Source of the DNA: DATJHM01 sp035493895
GTDB lineage: Bacteria; Chloroflexota; Ktedonobacteria; Ktedonobacterales; Ktedonobacteraceae
Reading direction: 5' to 3'
Length of the DNA: 20,753 bases
NCBI GenBank assembly: GCA_035493895.1
Contig: DATJHM010000073.1
Coordinates: forward strand, 1-20,753
Part shown: positions 13,905 to 20,753 of the stretch, one piece after another
Layout: the number at the start of each line of letters is the position of its first letter
How positions within the stretch are numbered: the first letter of the stretch is position 1
Program-made: the position numbers and the translations under genes
Notes under the pieces: generated by a model
The model's input: only the letters and a program-made list of their open reading frames with translations
Database searches by the model: none
What the model was told of the DNA's origin: nothing

Positions 13905-14720
13905 ATGCGCATAGGCTTATCTCGACCGACCGAAGGAACTGGTCGTACGCTGCCCAGCTGGCTTCCCTATGTGTTGATCAGCGCAGGGCTTGTTGTTATC
14001 TGGCAACTGTATGTCTCGTTGAGCGGCGCAAGCGCCTTATTGATAGCGTCGCCACTATCAACCATCCAGGCACTCGTGACTGATGTCCGCAATGGTCAGC
14101 TCCTCAGTGCAACGCTGGTTTCGCTGCAAAACCTGGCGATTGGGATGGCGCTTGGCATTGGCATTGGGATGGTCCTGGCCTCATTATCCACGTATTCGCG
14201 CTTCGGCCGTTATCTGTTGACTGTGCTCACTGCGATATTCAGCCCGCTGCCAGGGATTGCGATTTTGCCACTGACCATGCTCTGGTTCGGCCTGAGTCCA
14301 GCGGCCATTATCTTTATCGTGGTCTTCGGCTCCATCTGGCCGATCTCCGCCAATACTGATACGGGCTTTCGCACCATTGGCGCTACGCCTCGCATGGTTG
14401 CGCTCAATCTTGGCTTAAGCACAACGCAGACTATTCGTGATGTCTTCCTTCCTGCTGCACTTCCACACATCCTGTCTGGCCTGCGTCTGGCATGGGCTTT
14501 TGGCTGGCGCTCAGTGGTCGGGGCCGAGATTGTCTTTGGCGTGGCGGGTTCGGCTGGTGGGCTCGGCTGGTACATCAATAATGCACGCTACTTTCTCAAC
14601 CCGCCCGCCATTTTCGCGGGTCTGGTCATCATTTCTCTGCTGGGCGTGCTTCTGGACACGCTCTTCCAGTGGATCGAGACACAAACGATTGTGAAATGGG
14701 GCATGAAGCAAGCTCACTAA
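13905..14720 (+). CDS. ABC transporter permease, SsuC/TauC type
   Basis: 271-residue inner-membrane permease with about six transmembrane segments. The first is PYVLISAGLVVIWQLYVSL; SATLVSLQNLAIGMALGIGIG starts the conserved BPD_transp core. The EAA-like loop that contacts the ATPase reads AALPHILSGLRLAWAFGWRS (about 190-209). The frame is open upstream to 13716, but that part overlaps the ATPase gene; AAAGGAG directly precedes the ATG at 13905, which is the start used. It belongs to the same importer as its neighbours. Confidence 0.92.
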   Translation: MRIGLSRPTEGTGRTLPSWLPYVLISAGLVVIWQLYVSLSGASALLIASPLSTIQALVTDVRNGQLLSATLVSLQNLAIGMALGIGIGMVLASLSTYSRFGRYLLTVLTAIFSPLPGIAILPLTMLWFGLSPAAIIFIVVFGSIWPISANTDTGFRTIGATPRMVALNLGLSTTQTIRDVFLPAALPHILSGLRLAWAFGWRSVVGAEIVFGVAGSAGGLGWYINNARYFLNPPAIFAGLVIISLLGVLLDTLFQWIETQTIVKWGMKQAH

Positions 14721-14766
14721 AGAGCATAGATCTCACATACGGATAGCTAAAAAGAGAGCACAATAT

Positions 14767-15753
14767 ATGCACAAACGTTACTGGTCTCTGACCATACTCC
14801 TGGCTGCTCTGCTCCTGTTTGCAAGCGCGTGCGGCAACGCAACAAGCAACAGCTCAGGTGCACCATCATCTTTTACGATTGTCTATCAGCCGGGACTCGG
14901 CTCAGTGACCTTCATCACCTTGAAATTACAGAAGACGCTGAACAAGCAATTCCCCAATACGAATTTCCAGTGGAAAATCGTCAACAGCGGCTCGGCTGTA
15001 CGTGAGGCTATACTCTCTCACCAGGGGGAACTCGGCTCACTTGGTATCTCGCCCTTTCTGGTGGGTTGGGATAGAGGGATGGATTGGAAAGTGCTACTTG
15101 CCACTAGCCGGGGCGATACCTGGCTGGTCGCAAAGGACCCGCGTATCAAGATGTTGAAAGATTTTGGTCCCAACGACAAGATCGGCGTCGTGGCTCCGGA
15201 CGCACAACAGGCGCTTGTCCTGCGTAAAGCAGCCCAGCAGCAACTGGGCGATGCGCACGCTCTGGATAAAAACCTTGTCGCGATAGGCTCCGCTGATGGC
15301 GAGCAAGCCTTACTTTCTGGACAGCTCGCCGCCAATTTCGCAGGTTCTCCGTTTCAAGAGAGCGAAGTTGCGGCAGGCGGACATATTGTTCTGCACAGCA
15401 ATGAGCCCTTTGGTCCGGTTGGAACCGGTCTGATCGTGCTTCCGCAAAGCTTCTACAACCAGTATCCAACCTTCAGCAAAACCGTCTACCAGGATCTTCT
15501 GGAGGCGTCAGCCTATGTCTCCAGCCATCATGATCAGGCCGCGCAGTATCTCGCGCAAGATGCAGGCAGTGGCGGCAAAGGTTCAGCCGCGCAGTTCAAA
15601 ACCCTGCTCGATAGCAAATATCTCGTCTTTGAGACAACTCCATCTGGCTTGATGGACTATGCCACGTTCATGCAATCCATTGGATTTACCTCGAAGGTTC
15701 CCAGTTCTGTCAGTGATCTGGAACTACCTACCATTGCGGGTACAGGCAGCTAG
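14767..15753 (+). CDS. ABC transporter substrate-binding lipoprotein, SsuA/TauA-like
   Basis: 328-residue extracytoplasmic binding protein. A signal peptide (KRYWSLTILLAALLLFASAC) ends in a lipobox with Cys22 as the lipidated residue, so it would be anchored to the outer face of the cytoplasmic membrane, as in bacteria without an outer membrane. The mature part has the NMT1/SsuA-like pattern IVYQPGLGSVTFITLKLQK, a segment around ISPFLVGWDRGMDWKVL, and VVAPDAQQALVLRKAAQQ. It captures the operon's substrate and delivers it to the permease. The exact ligand is not readable. Confidence 0.9.
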   Translation: MHKRYWSLTILLAALLLFASACGNATSNSSGAPSSFTIVYQPGLGSVTFITLKLQKTLNKQFPNTNFQWKIVNSGSAVREAILSHQGELGSLGISPFLVGWDRGMDWKVLLATSRGDTWLVAKDPRIKMLKDFGPNDKIGVVAPDAQQALVLRKAAQQQLGDAHALDKNLVAIGSADGEQALLSGQLAANFAGSPFQESEVAAGGHIVLHSNEPFGPVGTGLIVLPQSFYNQYPTFSKTVYQDLLEASAYVSSHHDQAAQYLAQDAGSGGKGSAAQFKTLLDSKYLVFETTPSGLMDYATFMQSIGFTSKVPSSVSDLELPTIAGTGS

Positions 15754-15810
15754 CTCTGACACCATTATCCAGAGAGTGCTTTCCGATAAATATGTTTATA
15801 AGGAGAAATC

Positions 15811-17169
15811 ATGAGTACGAAAAAAGGACAACTCAAGCTAGGGGCTTTCTTACAAAACACCGGCCATCATGTCGCAGCCTGGAGGCATCCAGATGCATGG
15901 GAGAAAAGTGGCCTGAACTTTGCACAGTATCGACAGCTGGCCCAGACCGCTGAGCGCGCCAAATTCGATATGGTATTTCTGGCGGACGGCGTGGCAGTTC
16001 GTCGCGATCAGAGCCCCAACGTGTTGAGCCGCTCGGGCCAGATTGTCCATTTTGAACCCCTCACCTTGCTCTCTGCCCTCTCGGCGGTGACAGAACATAT
16101 CGGTCTGGTGGCAACGGCCTCGACGACCTATAACGAACCGTATCATATCGCGCGCAAGTTCGCCTCTCTTGACTACCTGAGCGGCGGTCGGGCAGGCTGG
16201 AATGTGGTCACCTCTGCCTCGGAAGCGGAGGCCCACAATTTCAATCGCGAGAAGCATATGGAGCATGCCCTGCGCTACGAACGTGCTCGTGAATTCCTCC
16301 ACGTCGTGACCGGGCTGTGGGATAGCTGGGATGACGATGCGTTTATTCGCGATAAAGAATCGGGCGTCTACGTTGATCCCGACAAAATCCACACCCTCAA
16401 TCACAAGGGCAAACATTTCTCGGTGCACGGCCCACTCAATGTGGCTCGCCCTCCTCAAGGCTATCCGGTGATTGTGCAGGCCGGGGCATCGGAGGATGGT
16501 CGAGACTTCGCGGCCTCCACGGCGGAAGTGATCTTTACTGCCCAGCAAACTCTGGCTGAGGCGCAGGCCTTCTACGCAGATATCAAAGGCCAGCTCGCAA
16601 AATACGGACGAGCACCTGAAGAGCTGAAGATCATGCCCGGCGTATTCCCGGTGATTGGCAAAACCGAGCAGGAGGCCAAAGAGAAATACGATCAACTGCA
16701 GAACTTGATCCACCCATCGGTCGGATTGGCGCTCCTCTCGGGCAATGTCGGCGGCTTCGATCTGTCCAGCTATCCCCTGGATGGTCCGCTCCCCGATCTG
16801 CCAGAGACGAACCTGAACCAGAGTCGCCAGAAGCTGGTCACCGACCTTGCCAGAAGAGAAAATCTGACTATTCGCCAGCTCTACCAGAGAATTGCCGGTG
16901 CACGTGGTCACCGTACAGTCTGGGGCACGCCGGAGCAGATCGCCGACTACCTGGAAGACTGGTTCGTACATGATGCGGCCGATGGCTTCAACATTATGCC
17001 ACCCTACTTACCCAATGGATTGTACGATTTTGTCGAACTGGTCGTCCCCATTCTGCAACGTCGCGGCCTGTTCCGCACCGAGTACGAGGGCAGCACGTTG
17101 CGCGAGAATCTCGGTCTGGCCCGTCCGGCGAATCAGTTTGGCGTCGCGGTACCGTCTGCGGCCATTTAG
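15811..17169 (+). CDS. FMNH2-dependent monooxygenase, NtaA/SnaA/DszA family
   Basis: 452-residue bacterial luciferase-fold monooxygenase, the usual length for the nitrilotriacetate/pristinamycin/dibenzothiophene-sulfone group. Recognisable family segments are LKLGAFLQNTGHHVAAWRHP near the N-terminus, AERAKFDMVFLADG, EPLTLLSALSAVTEHIGLVA, SLDYLSGGRAGWNVVTSA, and GYPVIVQAGASEDGRDFAAS. It uses reduced FMN made by the reductases upstream, plus O2, to cleave a C-N or C-S bond or make an ester. With an SsuABC-like importer, an organosulfur or sulfonate substrate is the best guess. AAGGAG precedes the ATG. It is the last gene of the operon and is followed by a terminator. Confidence 0.92.
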   Translation: MSTKKGQLKLGAFLQNTGHHVAAWRHPDAWEKSGLNFAQYRQLAQTAERAKFDMVFLADGVAVRRDQSPNVLSRSGQIVHFEPLTLLSALSAVTEHIGLVATASTTYNEPYHIARKFASLDYLSGGRAGWNVVTSASEAEAHNFNREKHMEHALRYERAREFLHVVTGLWDSWDDDAFIRDKESGVYVDPDKIHTLNHKGKHFSVHGPLNVARPPQGYPVIVQAGASEDGRDFAASTAEVIFTAQQTLAEAQAFYADIKGQLAKYGRAPEELKIMPGVFPVIGKTEQEAKEKYDQLQNLIHPSVGLALLSGNVGGFDLSSYPLDGPLPDLPETNLNQSRQKLVTDLARRENLTIRQLYQRIAGARGHRTVWGTPEQIADYLEDWFVHDAADGFNIMPPYLPNGLYDFVELVVPILQRRGLFRTEYEGSTLRENLGLARPANQFGVAVPSAAI

Positions 17170-17192
17170 AAGGGCGTATTCACAGAAGAAGA

Positions 17193-17232
17193 GTGCTTTC
17201 TCCCCATGTCCTTAGGATAGGGAAGAAAGCAC
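17193..17232 (+). terminator. Intrinsic terminator of the monooxygenase operon
   Basis: GTGCTTTCT (17193-17201) pairs with AGAAAGCAC (17224-17232); the stem continues inward with CCC/GGG after one mismatch, and a short T run follows at about 17242. It lies 24 bp past the stop codon. The convergent dioxygenase gene ends at 17337, so it may stop transcription from both sides. Confidence 0.7.
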
Positions 17233-17336
17233 CCGCTTCCGTTTTATGAAATGCGTGGTGGACCTGAGCGGATACGTGCCCCCTTTCTTTCTAAGACGGA
17301 GGCAAAAAGGTCTATTCCCTTAATACGAGATAGAGC

Positions 17337-18128
17337 TCAGTCGATTGACATGCGGGTAAGCGCTCTTTCAAAAGAGACGTCAACGTGATCATCACCGGTC
17401 ACATAGCGCCAGAACTTTGCACGCTGGACATGTTCCAGGCGAGCCTCATTCCCCTGCCACCGCTGATACCCCTGGTCAATGATGCCTGTCACCTCCGGGT
17501 CCTGGTAGCCCTCAGTATTAAACAGGCCACGCTGCACCTGACCCGGACGCAGACGCAACTTGAAGACATAACGCATCTGATTGGTATGATTGGGTTGAGC
17601 ACAATGCCAGATGCCATGATGCATAAACACGATGGTGCCTGCCTTCGCGACCAGCTGGCGCTGACCAACAATGTTCTTGTAGCGGGCAATACTGGCGGTA
17701 TTCACTTTCCGCAGATGCGATCCTGGCAAGACCAGCGTTGGCCCCATCTCGGCTGGAGCATCATGAGCAAAATAAAACGCCTGGATATCAAAAGCAAATG
17801 GTCGCACATCGATGATCGAGTCCGCATGCCACTCCTGAGCTTTGGCCTTGCTCGGCCCTACAATGTGCAGAAAAGAATGATCGTAGACGGGATTCACGCC
17901 GACGAAACTTTGTACCGCACCTTTGACCTGGGGCAGTTCAAAGACGGCCTGGAGGGCCTCTGACTGATGCCAGAAACGTCTACCGGCATCGGACATACGT
18001 TTCTCATCTGCCAGTACGGCTTCATTGTGCGCACCAGGCACCAGTTCATCAAGTTGCAGGTAACCATTGGTGACGAAGTGCGCCATCTGGCTGGCTGTCA
18101 GGAGATGTTGTTGTTCTACATTACTCAT
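17337..18128 (-). CDS. Phytanoyl-CoA dioxygenase-family protein
   Basis: 263-residue Fe(II)/2-oxoglutarate-dependent oxygenase of the PhyH family, cytoplasmic. The iron ligands are His101 and Asp103 in QEWHADSIID and His175 in HHGIWHCAQPN; an arginine about eleven residues later (NQMRYVFK) fits 2-oxoglutarate binding. The jelly-roll segment AEMGPTLVLPGSHLRK matches the family. The bacterial PhyH family hydroxylates many small molecules, so the substrate is unknown. The start overlaps the stop of the 96-residue gene by 8 nt, which points to translational coupling. Divergent AraC-type control is likely. Confidence 0.9.
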   Translation of the reverse strand: MSNVEQQHLLTASQMAHFVTNGYLQLDELVPGAHNEAVLADEKRMSDAGRRFWHQSEALQAVFELPQVKGAVQSFVGVNPVYDHSFLHIVGPSKAKAQEWHADSIIDVRPFAFDIQAFYFAHDAPAEMGPTLVLPGSHLRKVNTASIARYKNIVGQRQLVAKAGTIVFMHHGIWHCAQPNHTNQMRYVFKLRLRPGQVQRGLFNTEGYQDPEVTGIIDQGYQRWQGNEARLEHVQRAKFWRYVTGDDHVDVSFERALTRMSID

Positions 18129-18411
18129 GAATGGTCACCTTTCGTTCCAGAACATATTCATAGGGGAGATGTCCACTTTCGTGCTCGTGCCCGCTCACAT
18201 AGACGGGCAACGTTGGCAACTGAAGCACGTTCCAGCCATCTCGCATCGCTTCGAGCACTGATGGATATGGCGTCTCATATGAATCACCCGACTGCATTGG
18301 GAGCGTACCACTGGGCGTCGCTCCATCATAGAGAGCCCAGGCGACTGTGTCGGATTCCAGACTGGGCATTGCCAGATGCAGTATCAAAATCTGCTGACGT
18401 ACCTTACTCAT
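18121..18411 (-). CDS. Small protein of unknown function, coupled to the dioxygenase
   Basis: 96-residue protein with no firmly recognised domain. It has hydrophobic stretches (QQILILHLAMP, VAWALYDGA), then YPSVLEAMRDGWNVLQLP and a C-terminal YEYVLERK. The DGW...Y-x-L-x-R pattern loosely recalls small DUF4177-like proteins, which is a weak resemblance only. No signal peptide or membrane helix is clear. AGAAGGTG precedes the ATG, and the stop overlaps the dioxygenase start by 8 nt, so it is very likely a real gene and the first of a two-gene operon. It may be a partner protein of the dioxygenase. Confidence 0.75.
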   Translation of the reverse strand: MSKVRQQILILHLAMPSLESDTVAWALYDGATPSGTLPMQSGDSYETPYPSVLEAMRDGWNVLQLPTLPVYVSGHEHESGHLPYEYVLERKVTIHE

Positions 18412-18434
18412 GTATACACCTTCTTTGCTTTCTG

Positions 18435-18499
18435 CTGATTCTCATTGTCTTCTTGCATGTTCCCTGCTCTCCTACGAGAAGGAACACAATGAGAATCAG
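18435..18499. promoter_or_regulatory. Long inverted repeat in the AraC/dioxygenase divergent promoter region
   Basis: CTGATTCTCATTGT (18435-18448) and ACAATGAGAATCAG (18486-18499) are perfect 14-bp inverted copies. Between them GTTCC/GGAAC (18459-18463, 18481-18485) and TCTC/GAGA (18468-18471, 18476-18479) add further pairing. The block lies 23 bp from the 96-residue gene and 118 bp from the AraC start. The copies are 51 bp apart, about five DNA turns, so a regulator could bind both on one face. Confidence 0.6.
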
Positions 18500-18617
18500 G
18501 TGCTTCTCTCCTTCAAGCATACCCAATCTGTGGAGGCAATGGTATACTCATATCCGAACCATTTGTGTCTTATTCCGACTTATTCCTTCGAAAAGCACGT
18601 TGAGGGGGAAAACTACT

Positions 18618-19424
18618 GTGCTTGACCATGTTCATATCAGGCTTCTCAGCTATAATTTTGTGCGTCTGGACCCACCTTACTGGCGCTTTCCTGCTCTTCA
18701 GAGTAGCTTCTGGCGCTTCTATAGAAATGATCATGATGGGGCATGGATTGAGTATGCCGGACAACGCTTTGCGCTAGAGCAGGGACGACTCTATTTCATT
18801 CCAGCAGGTGTGCGTTTCTCAACCGACTTACTTCAGAGCGTCGGCCACCTGTATGTCCACTTTGATCTGCTCGGCCTTCCCTACCAGGTCCAGCAGGAGA
18901 ACTTCGCGATGCCTGTTGCATTGCCATCCAAATCAGCACTAGAACAGGCGCTGGAGGTGTTACGAACAGAATTGAAGGACCAGGGGCTGGATCTGCTCTT
19001 GCAGTTTCGCATTAAAGCTATTCTCTATGAAGCACTGCTGCTTTGCCTCCAGAGCCTGCCAGAAGCACAGATCCAGCGTTGCTTATCACTATCCGCGGCC
19101 GTCGAGCCGATTGTCCCTGCTTTGCAGCATATCGAAGCCAATCTGGGAAGGTCTCTCTTGAATAGTGAGCTGGCGAGCCGCTGTCACATGAATACGGATT
19201 ATTTCATTCGCTGCTTCCGCCTGGGTATGGGCCGGACTCCAGGACAATATATTCAGGAACAGCGTGTGAAGGGCGCAGAACAACAACTCCTGATGACGCA
19301 TCTGAGCATTGAACAAATTGCGGCCAACAATGGTTTTGGGAGTCGCTTTTACTTTACCCGCATTTTCACACGGCATACAGGCGTATCGCCAGCAGCCTAC
19401 CGCAAAGGATTATGTGGAACGTAA
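18618..19424 (+). CDS. AraC-family transcriptional regulator
   Basis: 268-residue AraC/XylS-type regulator. The N-terminal half is a cupin-like sensor (RFYRNDHDGAWIEYAGQRFA, LYFIPAGVRFSTD, LYVHFDLLG). The C-terminal half has two helix-turn-helix motifs: LNSELASRCHMNTDYFIRCF and LSIEQIAANNGFGSRFYFTR, followed by the family signature FTRHTGVSPAAYRKG. The frame is open far upstream (to 17967), but that part only shadows the dioxygenase genes. A GAGGGGG ribosome-binding site before GTG at 18618 marks the start. It is divergent from the small-protein/dioxygenase operon and is its most likely regulator. Its stop is 5 bp from the stop of the convergent deacetylase. Confidence 0.88.
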   Translation: MLDHVHIRLLSYNFVRLDPPYWRFPALQSSFWRFYRNDHDGAWIEYAGQRFALEQGRLYFIPAGVRFSTDLLQSVGHLYVHFDLLGLPYQVQQENFAMPVALPSKSALEQALEVLRTELKDQGLDLLLQFRIKAILYEALLLCLQSLPEAQIQRCLSLSAAVEPIVPALQHIEANLGRSLLNSELASRCHMNTDYFIRCFRLGMGRTPGQYIQEQRVKGAEQQLLMTHLSIEQIAANNGFGSRFYFTRIFTRHTGVSPAAYRKGLCGT

Positions 19425-19429
19425 CAGCT

Positions 19430-20053
19430 TCAAATCAGAGAGGGAACAAGCTGACGCAGCGTCACTACTTCCATCTTCTGCGCACGAACCCACTCAATGA
19501 TCCGGGGAAGCACTTCTGCCGTGCCACTGCGATCACCGCCGCCATCATGCATGACCAGAATGTCCCCATTGTGGAAGTTCGCGGTGACGCGCTGATAAAT
19601 AACATCGGCACCGGGCATTTGCCAGTCGCGCGCGGCATCGTTCCCAAAAATAGAAACCATCTGGTGTTCCTCGACCTGGGTTAAGACCCGATCATTCTGT
19701 CTGTTATAAGGCGTACGAAACAGGGTCGGTCTGGCACCAGTTACTTGCTCGATAATGTCCGTACAGCGCGTCAGTTCCAGAGACACTCCCTCCTCGGTAA
19801 GATCGGGCAGCGCCGGATGGGACCACGTATGGTTTGCCACAAAGTGTCCCTCTCGCTGAATCTGCTCCACGACCTCGGGAAATTTCTGGACTTGCTCTCC
19901 GATACAAAAAAAGGTCGCCTGCGCTTTGTAGAAACGCAGTACCTCAAGGATCTGCAACGTGTGGGGAGGATTTGGACCATCATCAAATGTCAGGGCCACT
20001 TCCGCCCGACTGACATCGCCATGACGCACAACACGATCCTGGATAGACGACAT
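19430..20053 (-). CDS. Polysaccharide deacetylase, NodB domain
   Basis: 207-residue carbohydrate esterase family 4 enzyme that removes acetyl groups from chitin-, peptidoglycan- or xylan-like polymers. Motif 1 is TFDDGP (22-27) with the catalytic base and metal Asp, motif 2 is HTWSHP (His75, His79), motif 3 is RTPY (113-116), motif 4 is DARDW-like (NDAARDW) and motif 5 is LVMHD (His169). All are intact. There is no signal peptide, which is unusual for enzymes that act on the cell wall; many NodB proteins are cytoplasmic, however. AAAGGA precedes the ATG. It is transcribed alone. Confidence 0.9.
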   Translation of the reverse strand: MSSIQDRVVRHGDVSRAEVALTFDDGPNPPHTLQILEVLRFYKAQATFFCIGEQVQKFPEVVEQIQREGHFVANHTWSHPALPDLTEEGVSLELTRCTDIIEQVTGARPTLFRTPYNRQNDRVLTQVEEHQMVSIFGNDAARDWQMPGADVIYQRVTANFHNGDILVMHDGGGDRSGTAEVLPRIIEWVRAQKMEVVTLRQLVPSLI

Positions 20054-20484
20054 ACAAGTATCCTTTCTCTAGAACCGAGCAAAAATCAGATCCAGGCAGC
20101 CAGAAGACCATCTATGATCCTTTTTCTCCAGTGTTATCGCAATACGCTTGTATTCATTCTTCCTGATTGTAGCATTTTTTCCATCAGCAATGTATACTAT
20201 TCATGTGTTAAAAGGAATGAATATCCTTTTCTGTATAGTAGCAATCTCTATTACATCACAAAAATTGCACAGAAGGCATTTCGCACTCATGAGTACACGC
20301 AGCCCCTGCTAACTGTGAATTAGCTTTTTCTTTCGCATAAGTAGCCCCTGCTCCTCAGTGGGCTTAGAGCTACCACGAGCGACAATCGTCGGTCGTGGTG
20401 TGTGCGCACGCGCTCCTCCTTCTCTGAATACAGTTTCACTTTTATTGATTCTGTTCAGAGTTTTTACGAGGAGAAATCTGCTCA
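20054..20484. other. Intergenic region before the last MFS gene
   Basis: No gene is seen. It holds a small hairpin (AAAAGGA/TCCTTTT at 20210-20230), a 10-bp direct repeat AGCCCCTGCT (20301-20310 and 20343-20352), and the three-hairpin leader at 20344-20465. A -10-like TATACT sits near 20193, without a good -35. No tRNA or known riboswitch is recognisable. Confidence 0.55.
20344..20465 (+). promoter_or_regulatory. Structured leader with terminator-like hairpin before an MFS gene
   Basis: Three hairpins follow in order. GCCCCTG pairs with CAG-T-GGGC (20344-20363). ACCACGAGCGAC pairs with GTCGGTCGTGGT around an AATC loop (20372-20399; one G/G mismatch). CTCTGAA-TA-CAG pairs with CTGTTCAGAG (20422-20460), followed at once by TTTTT. 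The third is an intrinsic-terminator shape only 25 bp before the start codon, so it may be an attenuator. Confidence 0.5.
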
Positions 20485-20753
20485 ATGTTTTTCAAGCATG
20501 TTCTTCGCCTATCAGCTATCCGCTGGAGAATGATCTCATCTCTGCGCGCGATCCTGCTCAGCTACGGCTTATTCGACGAAATTGTCTCAGGGCTACCGGT
20601 CGTTGGTCTCCCCTTACTACGCGATCATCTGGGACTGAACTACCAGCAGATCGGCCTGTTGTTCGCGGTTGGCAGTTGCTCAGCAATGGTATTGGAGCCG
20701 ATTATCAATGTGCTGAGCGATCACCACGCAAAGCGCTGGTGGATTCTCGGCGG
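20485..20753 (+). CDS. MFS transporter, N-terminal part (cut by window end)
   Basis: A frame begins at ATG 20485 after GAGGAGA (20468-20474) and is open to the end of the window, giving 89 residues. It includes ILLSYGLFDEIVSGLPVVG, LPLLRDHLGLNYQQIGLLFA, AMVLEPIINVLSDHHAKRWW and ILGG. The first transmembrane helix, a loop and the second helix ending in the motif-A region (LSDHHAKRWWILGG, compare G-x-x-x-D-R-x-G-R) are typical of major facilitators. The substrate cannot be told. The leader upstream carries a terminator-like hairpin. Confidence 0.75.
   Translation, partial: MFFKHVLRLSAIRWRMISSLRAILLSYGLFDEIVSGLPVVGLPLLRDHLGLNYQQIGLLFAVGSCSAMVLEPIINVLSDHHAKRWWILG

Noticed and set aside
15850..16971. 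373-residue open frame on the minus strand
   Set aside because: It lies wholly opposite the well-supported monooxygenase gene, shows no recognisable domain and has no ribosome-binding context.
18486..18499. Fur-type iron box (ACAATGAGAATCAG)
   Set aside because: Only part resembles a Fur half-site, and no iron-uptake gene adjoins it.
17967..18617. N-terminal extension of the AraC regulator
   Set aside because: This part shadows the dioxygenase operon on the other strand, and a good ribosome-binding site marks GTG 18618 as the start.

Overview
The window looks like chromosomal DNA of a soil bacterium with moderate GC content, most likely a member of the Ktedonobacteria (Chloroflexota). I infer this from the giant MalT/LAL-type LuxR regulator with its extra N-terminal domain, the IS607-type and ISL3-type insertion sequence remains, the scattered catabolic and stress genes on both strands, and the many palindromes between genes. 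No ribosomal, tRNA or housekeeping gene is present, so the placement rests on style and is not proven. This is an accessory, regulator-rich region.

Layout. (1) 1-2060: an aldo/keto reductase (minus) with a TetR-type palindrome in its promoter, a cupin (minus), and the first ~38 codons of a GlxA/DJ-1-type AraC regulator that is cut off by a mobile element. (2) About 2058-4110: an IS607-family element (tnpB and tnpA, minus, overlapping) next to a scrap of an ISL3-family transposase. (3) 4148-6202: an Rrf2-family repressor gene and a DHA1-type MFS exporter, tied together by four matching operator-like dyads, two before each gene. (4) 6225-7812: a 161-bp MITE-like element, a frameshifted alpha/beta hydrolase and a DinB-family protein (both minus). 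(5) 8052-11210: a 1052-residue LAL/MalT-like regulator (minus), with a 645-bp regulatory gap upstream. (6) 11856-17169: a six-gene plus-strand operon (SsuE-like NAD(P)H:FMN reductase, split-barrel flavin reductase, SsuB/TauB-type ATPase, SsuC-type permease, SsuA/TauA-type lipoprotein and an NtaA/SnaA/DszA-type FMN-dependent monooxygenase), ending in an intrinsic terminator. (7) 17337-18411: a small unknown protein and a phytanoyl-CoA dioxygenase-like protein (minus), divergent from an AraC regulator (18618-19424). (8) 19430-20053: a NodB-type polysaccharide deacetylase (minus). (9) 20485 to the end: the start of another MFS transporter behind a structured leader.

How the genes fit together. 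The six-gene operon reads as one scavenging pathway. The ABC importer brings in an organosulfur or similar small molecule. The reductases make reduced FMN, and the monooxygenase uses it with O2 to cleave the compound. Its promoter (TTGACA-N18-TATTAT) is overlapped by dyads, so it is probably tightly controlled. The Rrf2 gene and the exporter form a self-contained repressor/efflux unit. The AraC regulator probably controls the divergent dioxygenase operon through a long inverted repeat. The IS607 element carries a TnpB whose usual RuvC-II glutamate position is not a glutamate, and a hairpin-rich 3' end that could be its guide RNA scaffold.
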